This document shows, piece by piece, positions 37,307 through 46,817 of a stretch of DNA of 64,000 nucleotides. Numbering within the stretch: the first letter of the stretch is position 1; every line of letters starts with the position of its first letter. Source of the DNA: Mucilaginibacter aquariorum (lineage in GTDB: Bacteria > Bacteroidota > Bacteroidia > Sphingobacteriales > Sphingobacteriaceae); the NCBI RefSeq assembly GCF_024498135.1, contig NZ_JANHOH010000006.1, positions 124,001 through 188,000 on the forward strand, given 5' to 3'. The notes under the pieces are model-generated. The model was not told the DNA's origin. It did not search any database and saw nothing but the letters and a program-made list of their open reading frames with translations. The position numbers were made by a program, and so were the translations under genes.

Positions 37307-39154
37307 ATGAGATTATCCTTGATCGATATTTCCATTATCGTACTGTACCTGCTAAGCACCATATTTATTGGTTTTTGGTATCGTAAAAAAGCCCGCGAAA
37401 ACAAGGATAGCTATATGCTTGGCGGTAAAAGCCTGCCCTGGTACAAGCTTGGTTTAAGCGATGCTTCAGATATGTTCGATATAAGTGGCACCATGTGGAT
37501 GGTGAGCCTGTGCTTTGTATACGGTATGAAGAGCATCTGGATCCCCTGGCTGTGGCCGGTATTTAACCAGGTGTTTTTAATGATGTACCTGTCGCGATGG
37601 CTGCGCCGTTCAAACGCCACTACAGGCGCCGAATGGCTGGCAACAAGATTTGGAAAGACCGGAGCAGGGGTTACCAGTTCGCATCTGGTAGTTATCGCAT
37701 TTGCCCTGCTAAGCTGCCTGGGCTTTATGGCTTACGGTTTTATAGGTTTAGGGAAATTCATCGAAATATTTGTTCCCTGGGATTTGATCAAAGGGTATAT
37801 CCCTTTTGATGTAGCACCGCAATATGTGCCGCATATTTACGGTATCATATTCACCCTTTTTGCTATGTTCTATTCTATCATAGGGGGTATGCACAGCATC
37901 GTTACGGGCGATATAGTAAAATACGGCATCATGACTGTTGCCTGTATCTGGATAGGTTTCATAGCTGCAGATCAGGTAAGCAGTCACCATTTAAATGTGC
38001 CCGGTGGCTGGTACAGTCCGTTTTTTGGTAAACATTTAGGCCTGAACTGGACGGGTATAATAAACGAAGTGAATAAAAAAATAGAAAGCGATGGTTACTC
38101 ACTGTTTGCCTATTTCTTTATGATGATGACCTTCAAAGGTTTCTTCGCTGCTTTAGCCGGCCCTGCGCCAAACTACGATATGCAAAAGATCCTTTCCACC
38201 CGTTCGCCCGAGGAGGCCAGCAAAATGAATGGTTTTGTAAGCGTTATTTTATTGCCTATCCGCTATACGTTAATTATCAGTTTAACCACATTAGGACTTA
38301 TCTATTACCGCCAAATGAACCTGGCAGATGGTAACGGCGCTATTGATTTTGAGCGGATCCTGCCTGCAGTTATCAATAACTTTTTGCCGGTAGGTTTGGT
38401 AGGCTTGCTGCTTGCAGGTTTATTAGGCGCATTCATGAGCACCTTTAGCGGCACCATGAATGCGGCGCAAGCTTATATTGTTAACGATATCTATCTTAAA
38501 TACGTTAATCCGGCGGCATCTACCCGGAAGATCATCACCATGAATTACCTGGTAGGGGTTATTGTGGTGGCAGTAGGCGTAATACTTGGCTTTTTTGTAA
38601 AGGATATAAACAGCGTATTGCAATGGATAGTATCGGCCTTATACGGTGGCTATATTGCTGCCAACGTGCTTAAATGGCATTGGTGGCGCTTTAACGCCAG
38701 CGGCTTTTTTTGGGGGATGCTTGCAGGGATAGTAGCTGCAATGGCACTATCGTTACTGGTGAGTTTTGGATATATCCCCCAGGGACAGCTATTGTTCTGG
38801 TTCCCGGCGCTGTTCCTTGTATCGCTGGCGGGCTCGGTGTTTGGTTCATATGCAACGCCGCCAACAGACATGGGGGTGCTGCAATCGTTTTACACCAACG
38901 TAAGGCCATGGGGGTTTTGGGAACCGGTTAAGCAGATCGCGATAGCAAATGACCCATCGTTTCAACCAAACAAAAATTTTAAACTAAACATGTTTAACGT
39001 GGTGATTGGCACCATAGCTCAATGCTGTTTAACCATACTGCCCATGTACCTGGTGCTATGGCAAAAAGCGCCGCTGTTAATTACCATAGCCATTTTGGCT
39101 GTAATGATGGTGATATTGAAAAGAACCTGGTGGGATAAATTAAAAGAATATTAA
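37307..39154 (+). CDS. Sodium:solute (SSS) family symporter, likely for mannobiose
   Basis: The 615-residue protein has about 14 membrane helices and the SSS layout: an initial ISIIVLYLLSTIFIGFWYRKK helix, a SDASDMFDISGT helix break near residue 51 and the GLLLAGLLGAFMSTFSGTMN region near residue 365. Family members bring in sugars, amino acids or vitamins with sodium. The phosphorylase gene follows after 5 bp and the epimerase gene after that, which matches the Bacteroides fragilis arrangement where an inner-membrane carrier delivers mannobiose. The substrate is inferred from this order. Confidence 0.88.
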   Translation: MRLSLIDISIIVLYLLSTIFIGFWYRKKARENKDSYMLGGKSLPWYKLGLSDASDMFDISGTMWMVSLCFVYGMKSIWIPWLWPVFNQVFLMMYLSRWLRRSNATTGAEWLATRFGKTGAGVTSSHLVVIAFALLSCLGFMAYGFIGLGKFIEIFVPWDLIKGYIPFDVAPQYVPHIYGIIFTLFAMFYSIIGGMHSIVTGDIVKYGIMTVACIWIGFIAADQVSSHHLNVPGGWYSPFFGKHLGLNWTGIINEVNKKIESDGYSLFAYFFMMMTFKGFFAALAGPAPNYDMQKILSTRSPEEASKMNGFVSVILLPIRYTLIISLTTLGLIYYRQMNLADGNGAIDFERILPAVINNFLPVGLVGLLLAGLLGAFMSTFSGTMNAAQAYIVNDIYLKYVNPAASTRKIITMNYLVGVIVVAVGVILGFFVKDINSVLQWIVSALYGGYIAANVLKWHWWRFNASGFFWGMLAGIVAAMALSLLVSFGYIPQGQLLFWFPALFLVSLAGSVFGSYATPPTDMGVLQSFYTNVRPWGFWEPVKQIAIANDPSFQPNKNFKLNMFNVVIGTIAQCCLTILPMYLVLWQKAPLLITIAILAVMMVILKRTWWDKLKEY

Positions 39155-39159
39155 AAAAA

Positions 39160-40344
39160 ATGACACAGCAATTTAAAGAGAGATTAGCGGGTTTAGAGGA
39201 AGCGTACACGCAGCTGATCAATATAAATAATGAGATAGAGGGATTGGGTAACGGTGTTTTCGACCGTTATAAATACCCTGTTATTACTGCACAGCATGCT
39301 CCATTGGCATGGAAATATGACCTTGACCCTGCGACCAACCCACACCTAATGGAGCGTTTTGGCATTAACGCCGCTTTTAACGCGGGGGCTATCAAATTCA
39401 ATGGTAAATACATAATGGTGGTAAGGGTAGAGGGTGCCGACCGTAAATCATTTTTCGCGGTAGCCGAAAGCCCTAACGGGATTGATCATTTCGAGTTTTG
39501 GGAACGCCCTATCACCATGCCTGAAACTAATGAACCTGATACCAACCTGTATGATATGCGCTTAACCGCGCATGAGGATGGCTGGATCTACGGTTTGTTC
39601 TGCACCGAAAGGCGCGACCCTGCTGCTCCCGCCCACGACCAAAGTATGGCTATTGCGGCTTGTGGTATTGCACGTACCAAAGATTTGCTTACCTGGGAAC
39701 GACTGGCAGATCTGAAAACAAACTCACCGCAGCAGCGTAACGTAGTTTTACACCCGGAGTTTGTTAATGGTAAATACGCTTTGTATACCCGCCCGCAGGA
39801 TGGTTTTATCAGCGCGGGAAAGGGTGGAGGTATAGGTTTTGGCCTTTGCGATAGCATGGAAAACGCTGTTGTTGATGAAGAAACCATCATCGACAACAAA
39901 CAATACCATACCGTTTACGAAGCTAAAAACGGACAAGGCCCAACACCTATTAAAACCGAAAAGGGTTGGCTGCATCTGGCTCATGGAGTGCGGAACACGG
40001 CAGCGGGCTTGCGGTACACGCTATATATGTTCATGACAGATCTGAACGACCTGACTAAGGTTACCTACAAACCCGCAGGCTATTTTTTAGCACCTGAAGG
40101 GATAGAGCGCATTGGCGATGTATCAAACGTTGCATTTTGCAACGGCTGGATCCAGGACGAAGATGGCAGGGTATTTATCTATTATGCATCGTCAGATACG
40201 CGCATGCATGTGGCAACAACTACAGTTGATAAATTGGTTGACTATGTAATGAACACCCCGGCAGACGGCTTGCGTTCGGCAACATCGGTGAATACCATAA
40301 ACAGTATCATCAATAAAAATAAAAGTCTTTTACAGATACAATAA
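39160..40344 (+). CDS. GH130 4-O-beta-D-mannosyl-D-glucose phosphorylase
   Basis: This enzyme splits mannosyl-beta-1,4-glucose with phosphate to alpha-mannose-1-phosphate and glucose. The 394-residue length matches the GH130_1 enzyme of B. fragilis. Visible features include NLYDMRLTAHEDGWIYG with the probable general acid Asp132, AFNAGAIKFNGKYIMVVRVEG near residue 68, and NVVLHPEFVNGKYALYTRPQ near residue 193. It works in the cytoplasm, as shown by the lack of a signal peptide. It lies between the symporter and the epimerase that makes its substrate from mannobiose, with gaps of only 5-6 bp. Confidence 0.9.
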   Translation: MTQQFKERLAGLEEAYTQLININNEIEGLGNGVFDRYKYPVITAQHAPLAWKYDLDPATNPHLMERFGINAAFNAGAIKFNGKYIMVVRVEGADRKSFFAVAESPNGIDHFEFWERPITMPETNEPDTNLYDMRLTAHEDGWIYGLFCTERRDPAAPAHDQSMAIAACGIARTKDLLTWERLADLKTNSPQQRNVVLHPEFVNGKYALYTRPQDGFISAGKGGGIGFGLCDSMENAVVDEETIIDNKQYHTVYEAKNGQGPTPIKTEKGWLHLAHGVRNTAAGLRYTLYMFMTDLNDLTKVTYKPAGYFLAPEGIERIGDVSNVAFCNGWIQDEDGRVFIYYASSDTRMHVATTTVDKLVDYVMNTPADGLRSATSVNTINSIINKNKSLLQIQ

Positions 40345-40350
40345 CAGGAG

Positions 40351-41571
40351 ATGGAAACAAGGGCGGGGCATACCATAAAACACCAATTGGATATCTATAA
40401 AAAAGAATTGGCCGATGAGTTGGGCAATATTCTTAATTATTGGATGGCCAATACTGTTGATGAGCAGGATGGTGGTTTTTACGGTAAAATAGATAACGAT
40501 AATACGGTTATCCCGGCCTCGCCAAAAGGATCTGTTTTAAACGCGAGGATCTTGTGGAGTTTCTCTGCTGCCTATAATCAAAACCAGGATGCAAAATATC
40601 TGGCCATGGCAAATCGCGCTTATCAGTACATCATCAAACACTTTATTGATGCCGATTTTGGCGGCGTATACTGGACGGTTGATCATCTGGGTAATCCGTT
40701 GGATACTAAAAAACAAGTGTATGCCTCGGCTTTTACCATATATGCCTTGAGCGAATATTACAAAGCATCCGGCGTAGCCGAAGCCAAAAATTACGCGGTT
40801 GATCTGTATAAATTGCTGGTTGATAAAAGCTACGATAAGGAAAGAACCGGTTACCTGGAAGCCTTCACCAAAGAATGGCAACCTATAGCCGATTTGCGCC
40901 TGAGCGCGAAGGATGCCAACGAAAAAAAGAGCATGAACACCCATCTGCATGTGCTGGAGGCTTATACAACGCTTTACAGCATATGGCCGGAAGCAGAATT
41001 GCGCGTGCGGATAGAGACCCTGATCAATAATTTTCTTGACCATATCATAAATAGCGAAACCAACCATTTGGTGCTGTTTTTTGATGAGGACTGGAATAAG
41101 AGGTCAGACACGGTTTCGTATGGGCACGATATTGAGGCCACCTGGCTTTTGCTGGAAGCAGCAGAGGCTATCGAGCATCATGGGTTAATTGAAAAAGTAA
41201 AACAACAATGCATCAAAATATCCGAAGTCACTAAAAAAGGTTTGGATACCGATGGTGGCCTTTGGTACGAGTACGAACCAGCCGAAGATCACCTGATAAA
41301 AGAAAAACACTGGTGGGTACAGGCCGAAGCTATGGTAGGCTTTTACAACACCTGGCAAATAGGTAATAACGAGGAATATCTTCATCTGTCGCTCCGAAAT
41401 TGGGCTTTCGTTAAGCAACATTTATTAGATATTAAGAACGGTGAATGGTTTTGGGGCATATACGCTAATGGCGATGTGATGCAAACCGAAGACAAAGCCG
41501 GAATCTGGAAATGCCCTTATCATAACAGCAGGGCATGTATCGAATTAATTAAACGAATAAGCAGACAGTAA
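40351..41571 (+). CDS. Mannobiose/cellobiose 2-epimerase (AGE family)
   Basis: The 406-residue cytoplasmic protein has the (alpha/alpha)6 barrel of N-acylglucosamine 2-epimerase relatives. The active-site stretches are WSFSAAYNQNQD near residue 69, KKSMNTHLHVLEAYTTL near residue 190 and SYGHDIEATWLLLEAAE near residue 255, which contain the conserved histidines. In this context it turns mannobiose into mannosyl-glucose for the phosphorylase encoded just upstream. A preceding AACAGGAG gives a fair ribosome binding site 1-8 bp before the ATG. Confidence 0.9.
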   Translation: METRAGHTIKHQLDIYKKELADELGNILNYWMANTVDEQDGGFYGKIDNDNTVIPASPKGSVLNARILWSFSAAYNQNQDAKYLAMANRAYQYIIKHFIDADFGGVYWTVDHLGNPLDTKKQVYASAFTIYALSEYYKASGVAEAKNYAVDLYKLLVDKSYDKERTGYLEAFTKEWQPIADLRLSAKDANEKKSMNTHLHVLEAYTTLYSIWPEAELRVRIETLINNFLDHIINSETNHLVLFFDEDWNKRSDTVSYGHDIEATWLLLEAAEAIEHHGLIEKVKQQCIKISEVTKKGLDTDGGLWYEYEPAEDHLIKEKHWWVQAEAMVGFYNTWQIGNNEEYLHLSLRNWAFVKQHLLDIKNGEWFWGIYANGDVMQTEDKAGIWKCPYHNSRACIELIKRISRQ

Positions 41572-41575
41572 ACCA

Positions 41576-43351
41576 ATGAAAAAACATTTCTTGAAAACAG
41601 GCATGGCGGCATTAGTCGCACTGGCCCTCCTGCAATCTTGTAAAAAGGATAGCACCCCAAAAGGCGGTGGAGATAACAATGGCGGCGGTACAGATAATGG
41701 CGGTTCAACCGTTATAATCCCGCCAAATAATCCGGATCTTGCGGCAACCCAGGGTTTCTTTTTAGACGGATGGCAGGCCAAAACATTCGCTACACCCGTA
41801 TCGCCAAAAATAGTTGCTAAACCGGCAGCAGGTTCGGTAACCGCAACGGTTGATCTTAGCCAGGTAATAACCAAGGTGTCAAAAAACCTGTTCGGCAATA
41901 ATACCAATCCGTTTATGGGGCAGTATGTAGATCAGCCTGTTTTAATGCAGCAGTTAACAGATCTGTCGCCAAATATTCTGCGTTTTCCCGGTGGTAGCTT
42001 ATCTGATATTTACTTTTGGAACGGAAGTAACAAAGCGCCCGATGATGCCCCCGCGCAATTATTAAATTATGCGGGCACATCTGCATCTGCAGGTTACTGG
42101 TATGGCAACAACACTGCCAACTGGACTTTTACCCTTGATAATTATTACAAGGTTTTACAGCAAACCAATAGCACCGGGTTAATCACGGTTAACTATGGTT
42201 ACGCCCGATACGGCACAAGTGATAAACCCGCCGAAGCCGCTGCCCACCTGGCTGCCGATTGGGTACGCTACGATAAAGGACGCACCAAATACTGGGAAAT
42301 AGGTAACGAAAATTATGGTAACTGGGAGGCCGGCTATCGTATAAATTTAGCAACTAATAAAGATGGGCAACCGGCTATACTAACCGGCGCCCTATATGGC
42401 ATCCACTTTAAAATATTTGCCGATTCGATCCGGAAAGCCGCAGCAGAAGTAGGCAATACAGGTATTAAAATTGGTATGGTAACAACCGAGGCTGATGAAA
42501 AGGACAATACATCAACCATAATACAAGGCTGGAACAGCGGCGCGATGACAACATCAGCCGCATCGCCCGATTATTATGTGGTGCATAACTATTACACTCC
42601 TTACATGCAAAATTCATCGCCCGAGGTAATATTGGCTACTCCACAACCCGCAACTGCCAATATGATGAGTTGGGTAAAAACATCTCTCCAAAATGCCGGC
42701 CTAACCCAAAAGCCTGTGGCATTGGATGAGTGGAATATTTTCGCTACCGGTTCTAAACAAATGGTATCAAATATTGCCGGTTTGCACGCGGTTATGGTGC
42801 TGGGCGAATTATTGAAAAATCAATACAGTATGGCCAGTCGCTGGGATCTGGCAAATGCATGGGATAACGGCGATGATCATGGCATGTTTAACAACAGCAT
42901 GAATAGTAGTAATACGGAACTCGGCGCACCAGCCTGGAATGCGAGGCCGGCATTTTATTACATGTATTTTTTCCAGAAATATTTTGGAGATCGTATGGTA
43001 AGTTCATCGGTAACGGGCAGCCCTGACATTATTAGCTATGGCTCATCTTTTCAGTCTGGCCAGGCGGGCGTAGTGCTGGTTAACCGCAGTAGTTTAGACA
43101 GGGCGGTTACCGTTAACATCAAGAACTTTGCAGCGGGCGCAAACTATTATTACTACACGCTTAGCGGCGGAACAGATAACGTGCCATTCTCGCGCAAGGT
43201 ATATGTAAATGGCGCTGGCCCGGCAGGAGATTCGGGCGGACCGGCAGCCTACAAAACCATTGCTGCAAATTCGGCAGCTATAGCTGGTGGTATAATTGTT
43301 ACCGTACCTGCCCGTGGAAGTGTATTTTTAGTAGCCGAAGGAAAAAAATAA
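41576..43351 (+). CDS. Clan GH-A glycoside hydrolase lipoprotein, family uncertain
   Basis: The 591-residue protein has a lipobox LQSC (Cys22) followed by a Gly/Asn-rich linker of about 40 residues, as in surface-exposed lipoproteins. The catalytic domain begins near residue 85. It shows LRFPGGSLSDIYFW near residue 135, an acid/base Glu in YWEIGNENYGNWE near residue 243 and a probable nucleophile Glu in VALDEWNIF near residue 385. These fit clan GH-A and look closest to GH51- or GH44-like enzymes, but I cannot assign a family. It starts 4 bp after the epimerase and 22 bp before the GH26 gene, so it should act on mannan or its decorations at the cell surface. Confidence 0.75.
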   Translation: MKKHFLKTGMAALVALALLQSCKKDSTPKGGGDNNGGGTDNGGSTVIIPPNNPDLAATQGFFLDGWQAKTFATPVSPKIVAKPAAGSVTATVDLSQVITKVSKNLFGNNTNPFMGQYVDQPVLMQQLTDLSPNILRFPGGSLSDIYFWNGSNKAPDDAPAQLLNYAGTSASAGYWYGNNTANWTFTLDNYYKVLQQTNSTGLITVNYGYARYGTSDKPAEAAAHLAADWVRYDKGRTKYWEIGNENYGNWEAGYRINLATNKDGQPAILTGALYGIHFKIFADSIRKAAAEVGNTGIKIGMVTTEADEKDNTSTIIQGWNSGAMTTSAASPDYYVVHNYYTPYMQNSSPEVILATPQPATANMMSWVKTSLQNAGLTQKPVALDEWNIFATGSKQMVSNIAGLHAVMVLGELLKNQYSMASRWDLANAWDNGDDHGMFNNSMNSSNTELGAPAWNARPAFYYMYFFQKYFGDRMVSSSVTGSPDIISYGSSFQSGQAGVVLVNRSSLDRAVTVNIKNFAAGANYYYYTLSGGTDNVPFSRKVYVNGAGPAGDSGGPAAYKTIAANSAAIAGGIIVTVPARGSVFLVAEGKK

Positions 43352-43373
43352 CAAATTAGACATCCAATATAAC

Positions 43374-44495
43374 ATGAAAAATATTTATCGCTGCGTTGTT
43401 ACCGCTCTGCTGTTAAATTGCAGCATCCCGGTTATGGCACAACTATACAACCCCTGCGACAAGCAGGCCACTTACGAAACCAAACAACTGTTTTATAGTA
43501 TGCAACGTTTGGTTGATGCGGGTATAATATTCGGGCACCATGATGCTACTGCTTATGGTGTTGGCTGGCGCTACGAGCCAAACCGGTCTGATGTGAAAAG
43601 TGTTACCGGTTCTTATCCGGCTATGTACGGATGGGATCTGGCAAAGATAGAGCACGACAGCGTGCGCGATATTAACGGAATACCTTTTAAACTACAGAAA
43701 AAACTGGTCCGCGAGGCATATGACCGTGGCGGTATCAATACTTTTTGCTGGCATATGGATAACCCTACCAATGGCAAAACCGCCTGGGATACTACCAATG
43801 GTACGGTTAAAGACCTGCTACCCGGCGGTGCTTATCACGATGTTTATGTAAAATGGCTTGAAAAAGGTGCGAATTATATGGCCGGTTTGAAAGGAGAGAA
43901 CGGCGAACAGATCCCGATTTTATTCAGGCCGTTTCATGAGCTTACAGGTAACTGGTTTTGGTGGTGCGCTAATACCAGTACCCCCGAAGAATTTAAAGAG
44001 CTATGGCGATTTACGGTTGATTATATGCGGGTTACTAAAAAGCTGCATAACCTGCTCATTGTATTTTCGGTGGCTGATTTTAACAGCGAAGCAGATTTTA
44101 TGCTGCGGTATCCGGGTAATGATTATACCGATTTTATTGGCTTTGATAATTACTGCTACAAAAGCGTACCCGATTATCAAAAGAAACTGGATATGCGCCT
44201 GGGGATCTTAGATGCCATTGCTGCCAAAACCCATAAATTGGCCTGCCTGCCAGAAACCGGGTATGAGCAGATCCCCCAAGCCGACTGGTGGACAAAAGTT
44301 TTATTACCAACCCTGACTAAACATAAAACATCATATGTAATGGCCTGGCGCAACGGACGGACTGATCATTATTATGCCCCATATCCCGGCCAGGTAAGCG
44401 AGCCGGATTTTAAGAAATTCTTTGCCAGTCCGCAAACATTGTTCGAGAACAGATTAGCACCACTTGGGGTTTATGGCAGGCGTGCAGGCCGGTAA
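43374..44495 (+). CDS. Secreted GH26 endo-beta-1,4-mannanase
   Basis: The 373-residue protein has a signal peptide (MKNIYRCVVTALLLNCSIP, cleavage after VMA). GH26 signatures are the acid/base Glu189 in RPFHELTGNWFWW and the nucleophile Glu294 in CLPETGYEQ; GHHDATAYGVGW near residue 52 and CWHMDNPTNG near residue 125 line the active cleft. It cuts beta-1,4-mannan or glucomannan into mannobiose and longer pieces. No lipobox is seen, so it is periplasmic or released. It is the last gene of the symporter-phosphorylase-epimerase run. Confidence 0.94.
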   Translation: MKNIYRCVVTALLLNCSIPVMAQLYNPCDKQATYETKQLFYSMQRLVDAGIIFGHHDATAYGVGWRYEPNRSDVKSVTGSYPAMYGWDLAKIEHDSVRDINGIPFKLQKKLVREAYDRGGINTFCWHMDNPTNGKTAWDTTNGTVKDLLPGGAYHDVYVKWLEKGANYMAGLKGENGEQIPILFRPFHELTGNWFWWCANTSTPEEFKELWRFTVDYMRVTKKLHNLLIVFSVADFNSEADFMLRYPGNDYTDFIGFDNYCYKSVPDYQKKLDMRLGILDAIAAKTHKLACLPETGYEQIPQADWWTKVLLPTLTKHKTSYVMAWRNGRTDHYYAPYPGQVSEPDFKKFFASPQTLFENRLAPLGVYGRRAGR

Positions 44496-44507
44496 ATAAA
44501 AAGATAA

Positions 44508-44618
44508 AATCCCTCCCTCGGGAGGGTAGGGAGGGGTTAATAAATGGATAATTAACAAAGCGTTTAAACCCCTCCCTGCCATTACACATTCCATCGCTCC
44601 CCTCCCAAGGGAGGGATT
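44508..44618. repeat. Nested inverted repeat, CCCTCCC type
   Basis: Outer arms AATCCCTCCC (44508-44517) and GGGAGGGATT (44609-44618) enclose inner arms GGGAGGGGTT (44529-44538) and AACCCCTCCC (44567-44576), with small hairpins between each outer and inner arm. The whole 111-bp unit can fold into one long structure. It looks like a dispersed intergenic element of Bacteroidetes and may also stop transcription of the mannan genes. Confidence 0.7.
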
Positions 44619-44689
44619 GAGAAAAGAACCTTCGAACACCCTTAAAACTTAATCTCACCCTACCTGTTCTACATTCAAATTAGAATAGT

Positions 44690-44959
44690 ATGAACGCGTA
44701 TCAGCAAAAATGGTTAGACGTATTGCGGGCTGTAGGCCTCAAAGATTGGAAAATTGAACCTCAGGGCGATGACATAGCGATTGAAATGCCCCACGTAACC
44801 GACCTGAAATTAATAAGAGATAACCTGCCAACTACCTTAGGTGCAATTTCGTTGGATATTAACCTGCCACACGAGCGGTTAAAGTTTATCTTCCATAACG
44901 GGTACGAGAATTTTGAGTACGTTTTAAACCCGAATGCAGCCGATTTGAACAAGGGATAG
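44690..44959 (+). CDS. Small hypothetical protein (89 residues)
   Basis: A short cytoplasmic protein with no signal peptide or membrane helix. It starts MNAYQQKWLDVLRAVGLKDW and has an alternating strand/helix pattern. No family recognised. It follows the GH26 gene after a gap filled by the CCCTCCC repeat, and its stop is 1 bp from the stop of the convergent MFS gene. Confidence 0.55.
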   Translation: MNAYQQKWLDVLRAVGLKDWKIEPQGDDIAIEMPHVTDLKLIRDNLPTTLGAISLDINLPHERLKFIFHNGYENFEYVLNPNAADLNKG

Positions 44960-44960
44960 A

Positions 44961-46109
44961 TTAGATCTTTGCCTTAGTAGAAAAGATAGTTACGCAAATA
45001 CCCATGGCTGCTATTAATGTAAATGATGCCCTTAGTGTGGCAATACCTGCTATAAAACCAATAACCGGCGGCCCTATTAAAAAGCCCATAAAGCCAATGG
45101 TTGATACAGCTGCCAACGCTACCCCCGGCGACATGGTTTTTGACCGCCCTGCCGCGCTGTAAACCAGCGGAACTACAGATGATACGCCAAAGCCTACTAA
45201 TAAGAAACCCAATAAGGCGGTAGATAAATAAGGGAACACCACTGCTATAAGTAGGCCCGAAGCGGTGAGCATACCGCTTATTTGCAATGTGCGTTTTAAC
45301 CCAAAACGGTGAGCAAATTTATCGGCAATAAAGCGGCCGGTGGCCATGGTAAACATAAAGGCTGTATAACCCGCGCCTATCCAGGCGTTTTGGGCAAGCA
45401 CTACTTTTTTGAAATAGATAACGCTCCAGTCAAACATGGCGCCTTCACAGATCATCGAGCAGAAGGCTATTACACCAAGCTTTATTAAAGAGCTATCGGG
45501 CATTACAAATACCGGCCCTGCGCTGGTTGGTTTATCGTTCTTTAGATATCGCGAAGTAAAAATTACCGAGACAATAACAATTGCCATTATCAAACTAAAA
45601 TGCTGAAACGGGATAACATGATTACCTATCATGAATGTGCCGATAGCAGCTCCTGCAAATCCGGCGAGGCTCCACAAACCATGAAACGATGCCAGTATGG
45701 GTCTTTTATAAAGTTCTTCGGCGGCTACTGCCTGGGTGTTTACAGAAATGTTTACCGCGTTGCTGGAGAAACCAAACAGCAGTAAACAGGCAATTAACTG
45801 AATAGTGTTTTGTGCGATACCTAACGAAACCAGCGACAAACTGTAAACCACCAGTGCGCTAATAAGTAAGTTACGGCTGCCAATGCGGGTAATTACCCAG
45901 CCGGAAAATGGAAGCGAGCACATTAAACCTACGGGTAATGCAAATAATACACCGCCAAGCCCGGCATCGCTTAAATTAAGGTTTTGTTGTATAGTTGCAA
46001 TACGCGATGCCCAACTGGCAAAGCATATCCCGGCCATAAAAAACATAGCGCCTACTGCAATACGCAGGGTTGTTCTTGCAAAATTGTAAGAAGGAGTTAC
46101 AGCTTCCAA
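44961..46109 (-). CDS. MFS transporter, YbjJ-like
   Basis: The 382-residue protein has 12 membrane helices with motifs FMAGICFASWASRIATIQ in the first helix and FHGLWSLAGFAGAAIG near residue 140, which resemble the YbjJ branch of the major facilitator family. The substrate is unknown. The only possible start without a stop upstream is a TTG at 46107-46109, since the first in-frame ATG lies inside helix one. It is not obviously part of the mannan locus because it faces the other way. Confidence 0.82.
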   Translation of the reverse strand: MEAVTPSYNFARTTLRIAVGAMFFMAGICFASWASRIATIQQNLNLSDAGLGGVLFALPVGLMCSLPFSGWVITRIGSRNLLISALVVYSLSLVSLGIAQNTIQLIACLLLFGFSSNAVNISVNTQAVAAEELYKRPILASFHGLWSLAGFAGAAIGTFMIGNHVIPFQHFSLIMAIVIVSVIFTSRYLKNDKPTSAGPVFVMPDSSLIKLGVIAFCSMICEGAMFDWSVIYFKKVVLAQNAWIGAGYTAFMFTMATGRFIADKFAHRFGLKRTLQISGMLTASGLLIAVVFPYLSTALLGFLLVGFGVSSVVPLVYSAAGRSKTMSPGVALAAVSTIGFMGFLIGPPVIGFIAGIATLRASFTLIAAMGICVTIFSTKAKI

Positions 46110-46202
46110 TATCAGTTAATTCTTAGTGTTTGTTGCACACTAAGATATAAAATATTTTTTACTATAATCTTAAAGCTTTTGTAACGCCTTAAGCAAGTGC
46201 AA

Positions 46203-46679
46203 TTACATCGTAATGTTAAACGACCCTGAAATATCTTTTTCTCCCCCACCTGAAAGGTCGGATACTTTTCCTGTAAATGTGCCCTTTACCGTTCCCTTAA
46301 CTCCACCGGGCACATTTATTTCGGTAAATGTTACCGTGCCTTCGCCCAATAAAGATCCGACCATTATCATATCGGCATCAAATGTGCCGACAACAGTGGT
46401 TTTGGCGCCTAATGAAAACATATTCTGAACGTCGGTGCCACCAGCTATTTGTGTGCTGCCATTCGGCGGAAGTTGCGTTGAAGATATTACCTGGAAAACC
46501 GCGGGTTTAAGCGTAGTTGTTTTACCATCCATAACATAAGTTATATTGCCGCCGATTGTAACACCGCCATCAGGATTAGCAACTGTTCCTTCCGGGTAAA
46601 TCGGGGGATCCAGCTTACAGCCGCTTATCGCCACTGCAAGAAATAGGACCATAAACAATTTATAGTAGAGTTTATTCAT
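46203..46679 (-). CDS. Hypothetical lipoprotein, beta-rich
   Basis: A 158-residue protein with a lipobox ISGC (Cys21) and a Gly/Thr/Val-rich body of beta strands. No family recognised. The 138-bp upstream gap is AT-rich. It stands alone between the MFS gene and the DsbA-like gene, all on the minus strand. Confidence 0.65.
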   Translation of the reverse strand: MNKLYYKLFMVLFLAVAISGCKLDPPIYPEGTVANPDGGVTIGGNITYVMDGKTTTLKPAVFQVISSTQLPPNGSTQIAGGTDVQNMFSLGAKTTVVGTFDADMIMVGSLLGEGTVTFTEINVPGGVKGTVKGTFTGKVSDLSGGGEKDISGSFNITM

Positions 46680-46817
46680 ATAGTTTTATTGCATTAATCA
46701 GGTTATAAATATATAATATATTTAGCGTTGATTAAACCGATAACAACACTAAATATTTATACTTATACGGCTGATTAGTATATAAGTTAGGGGTATATAA
46801 AGGAAATTTAATGGCTA

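Noticed and set aside
40537..41067. 176-residue minus-strand frame within the epimerase gene
   Set aside because: Shadow of a clear AGE-family gene with no start context or domain.
44454..44639. Small minus-strand frames over the CCCTCCC repeat
   Set aside because: They run through the palindromic repeat and into the GH26 gene; composition follows the repeat.
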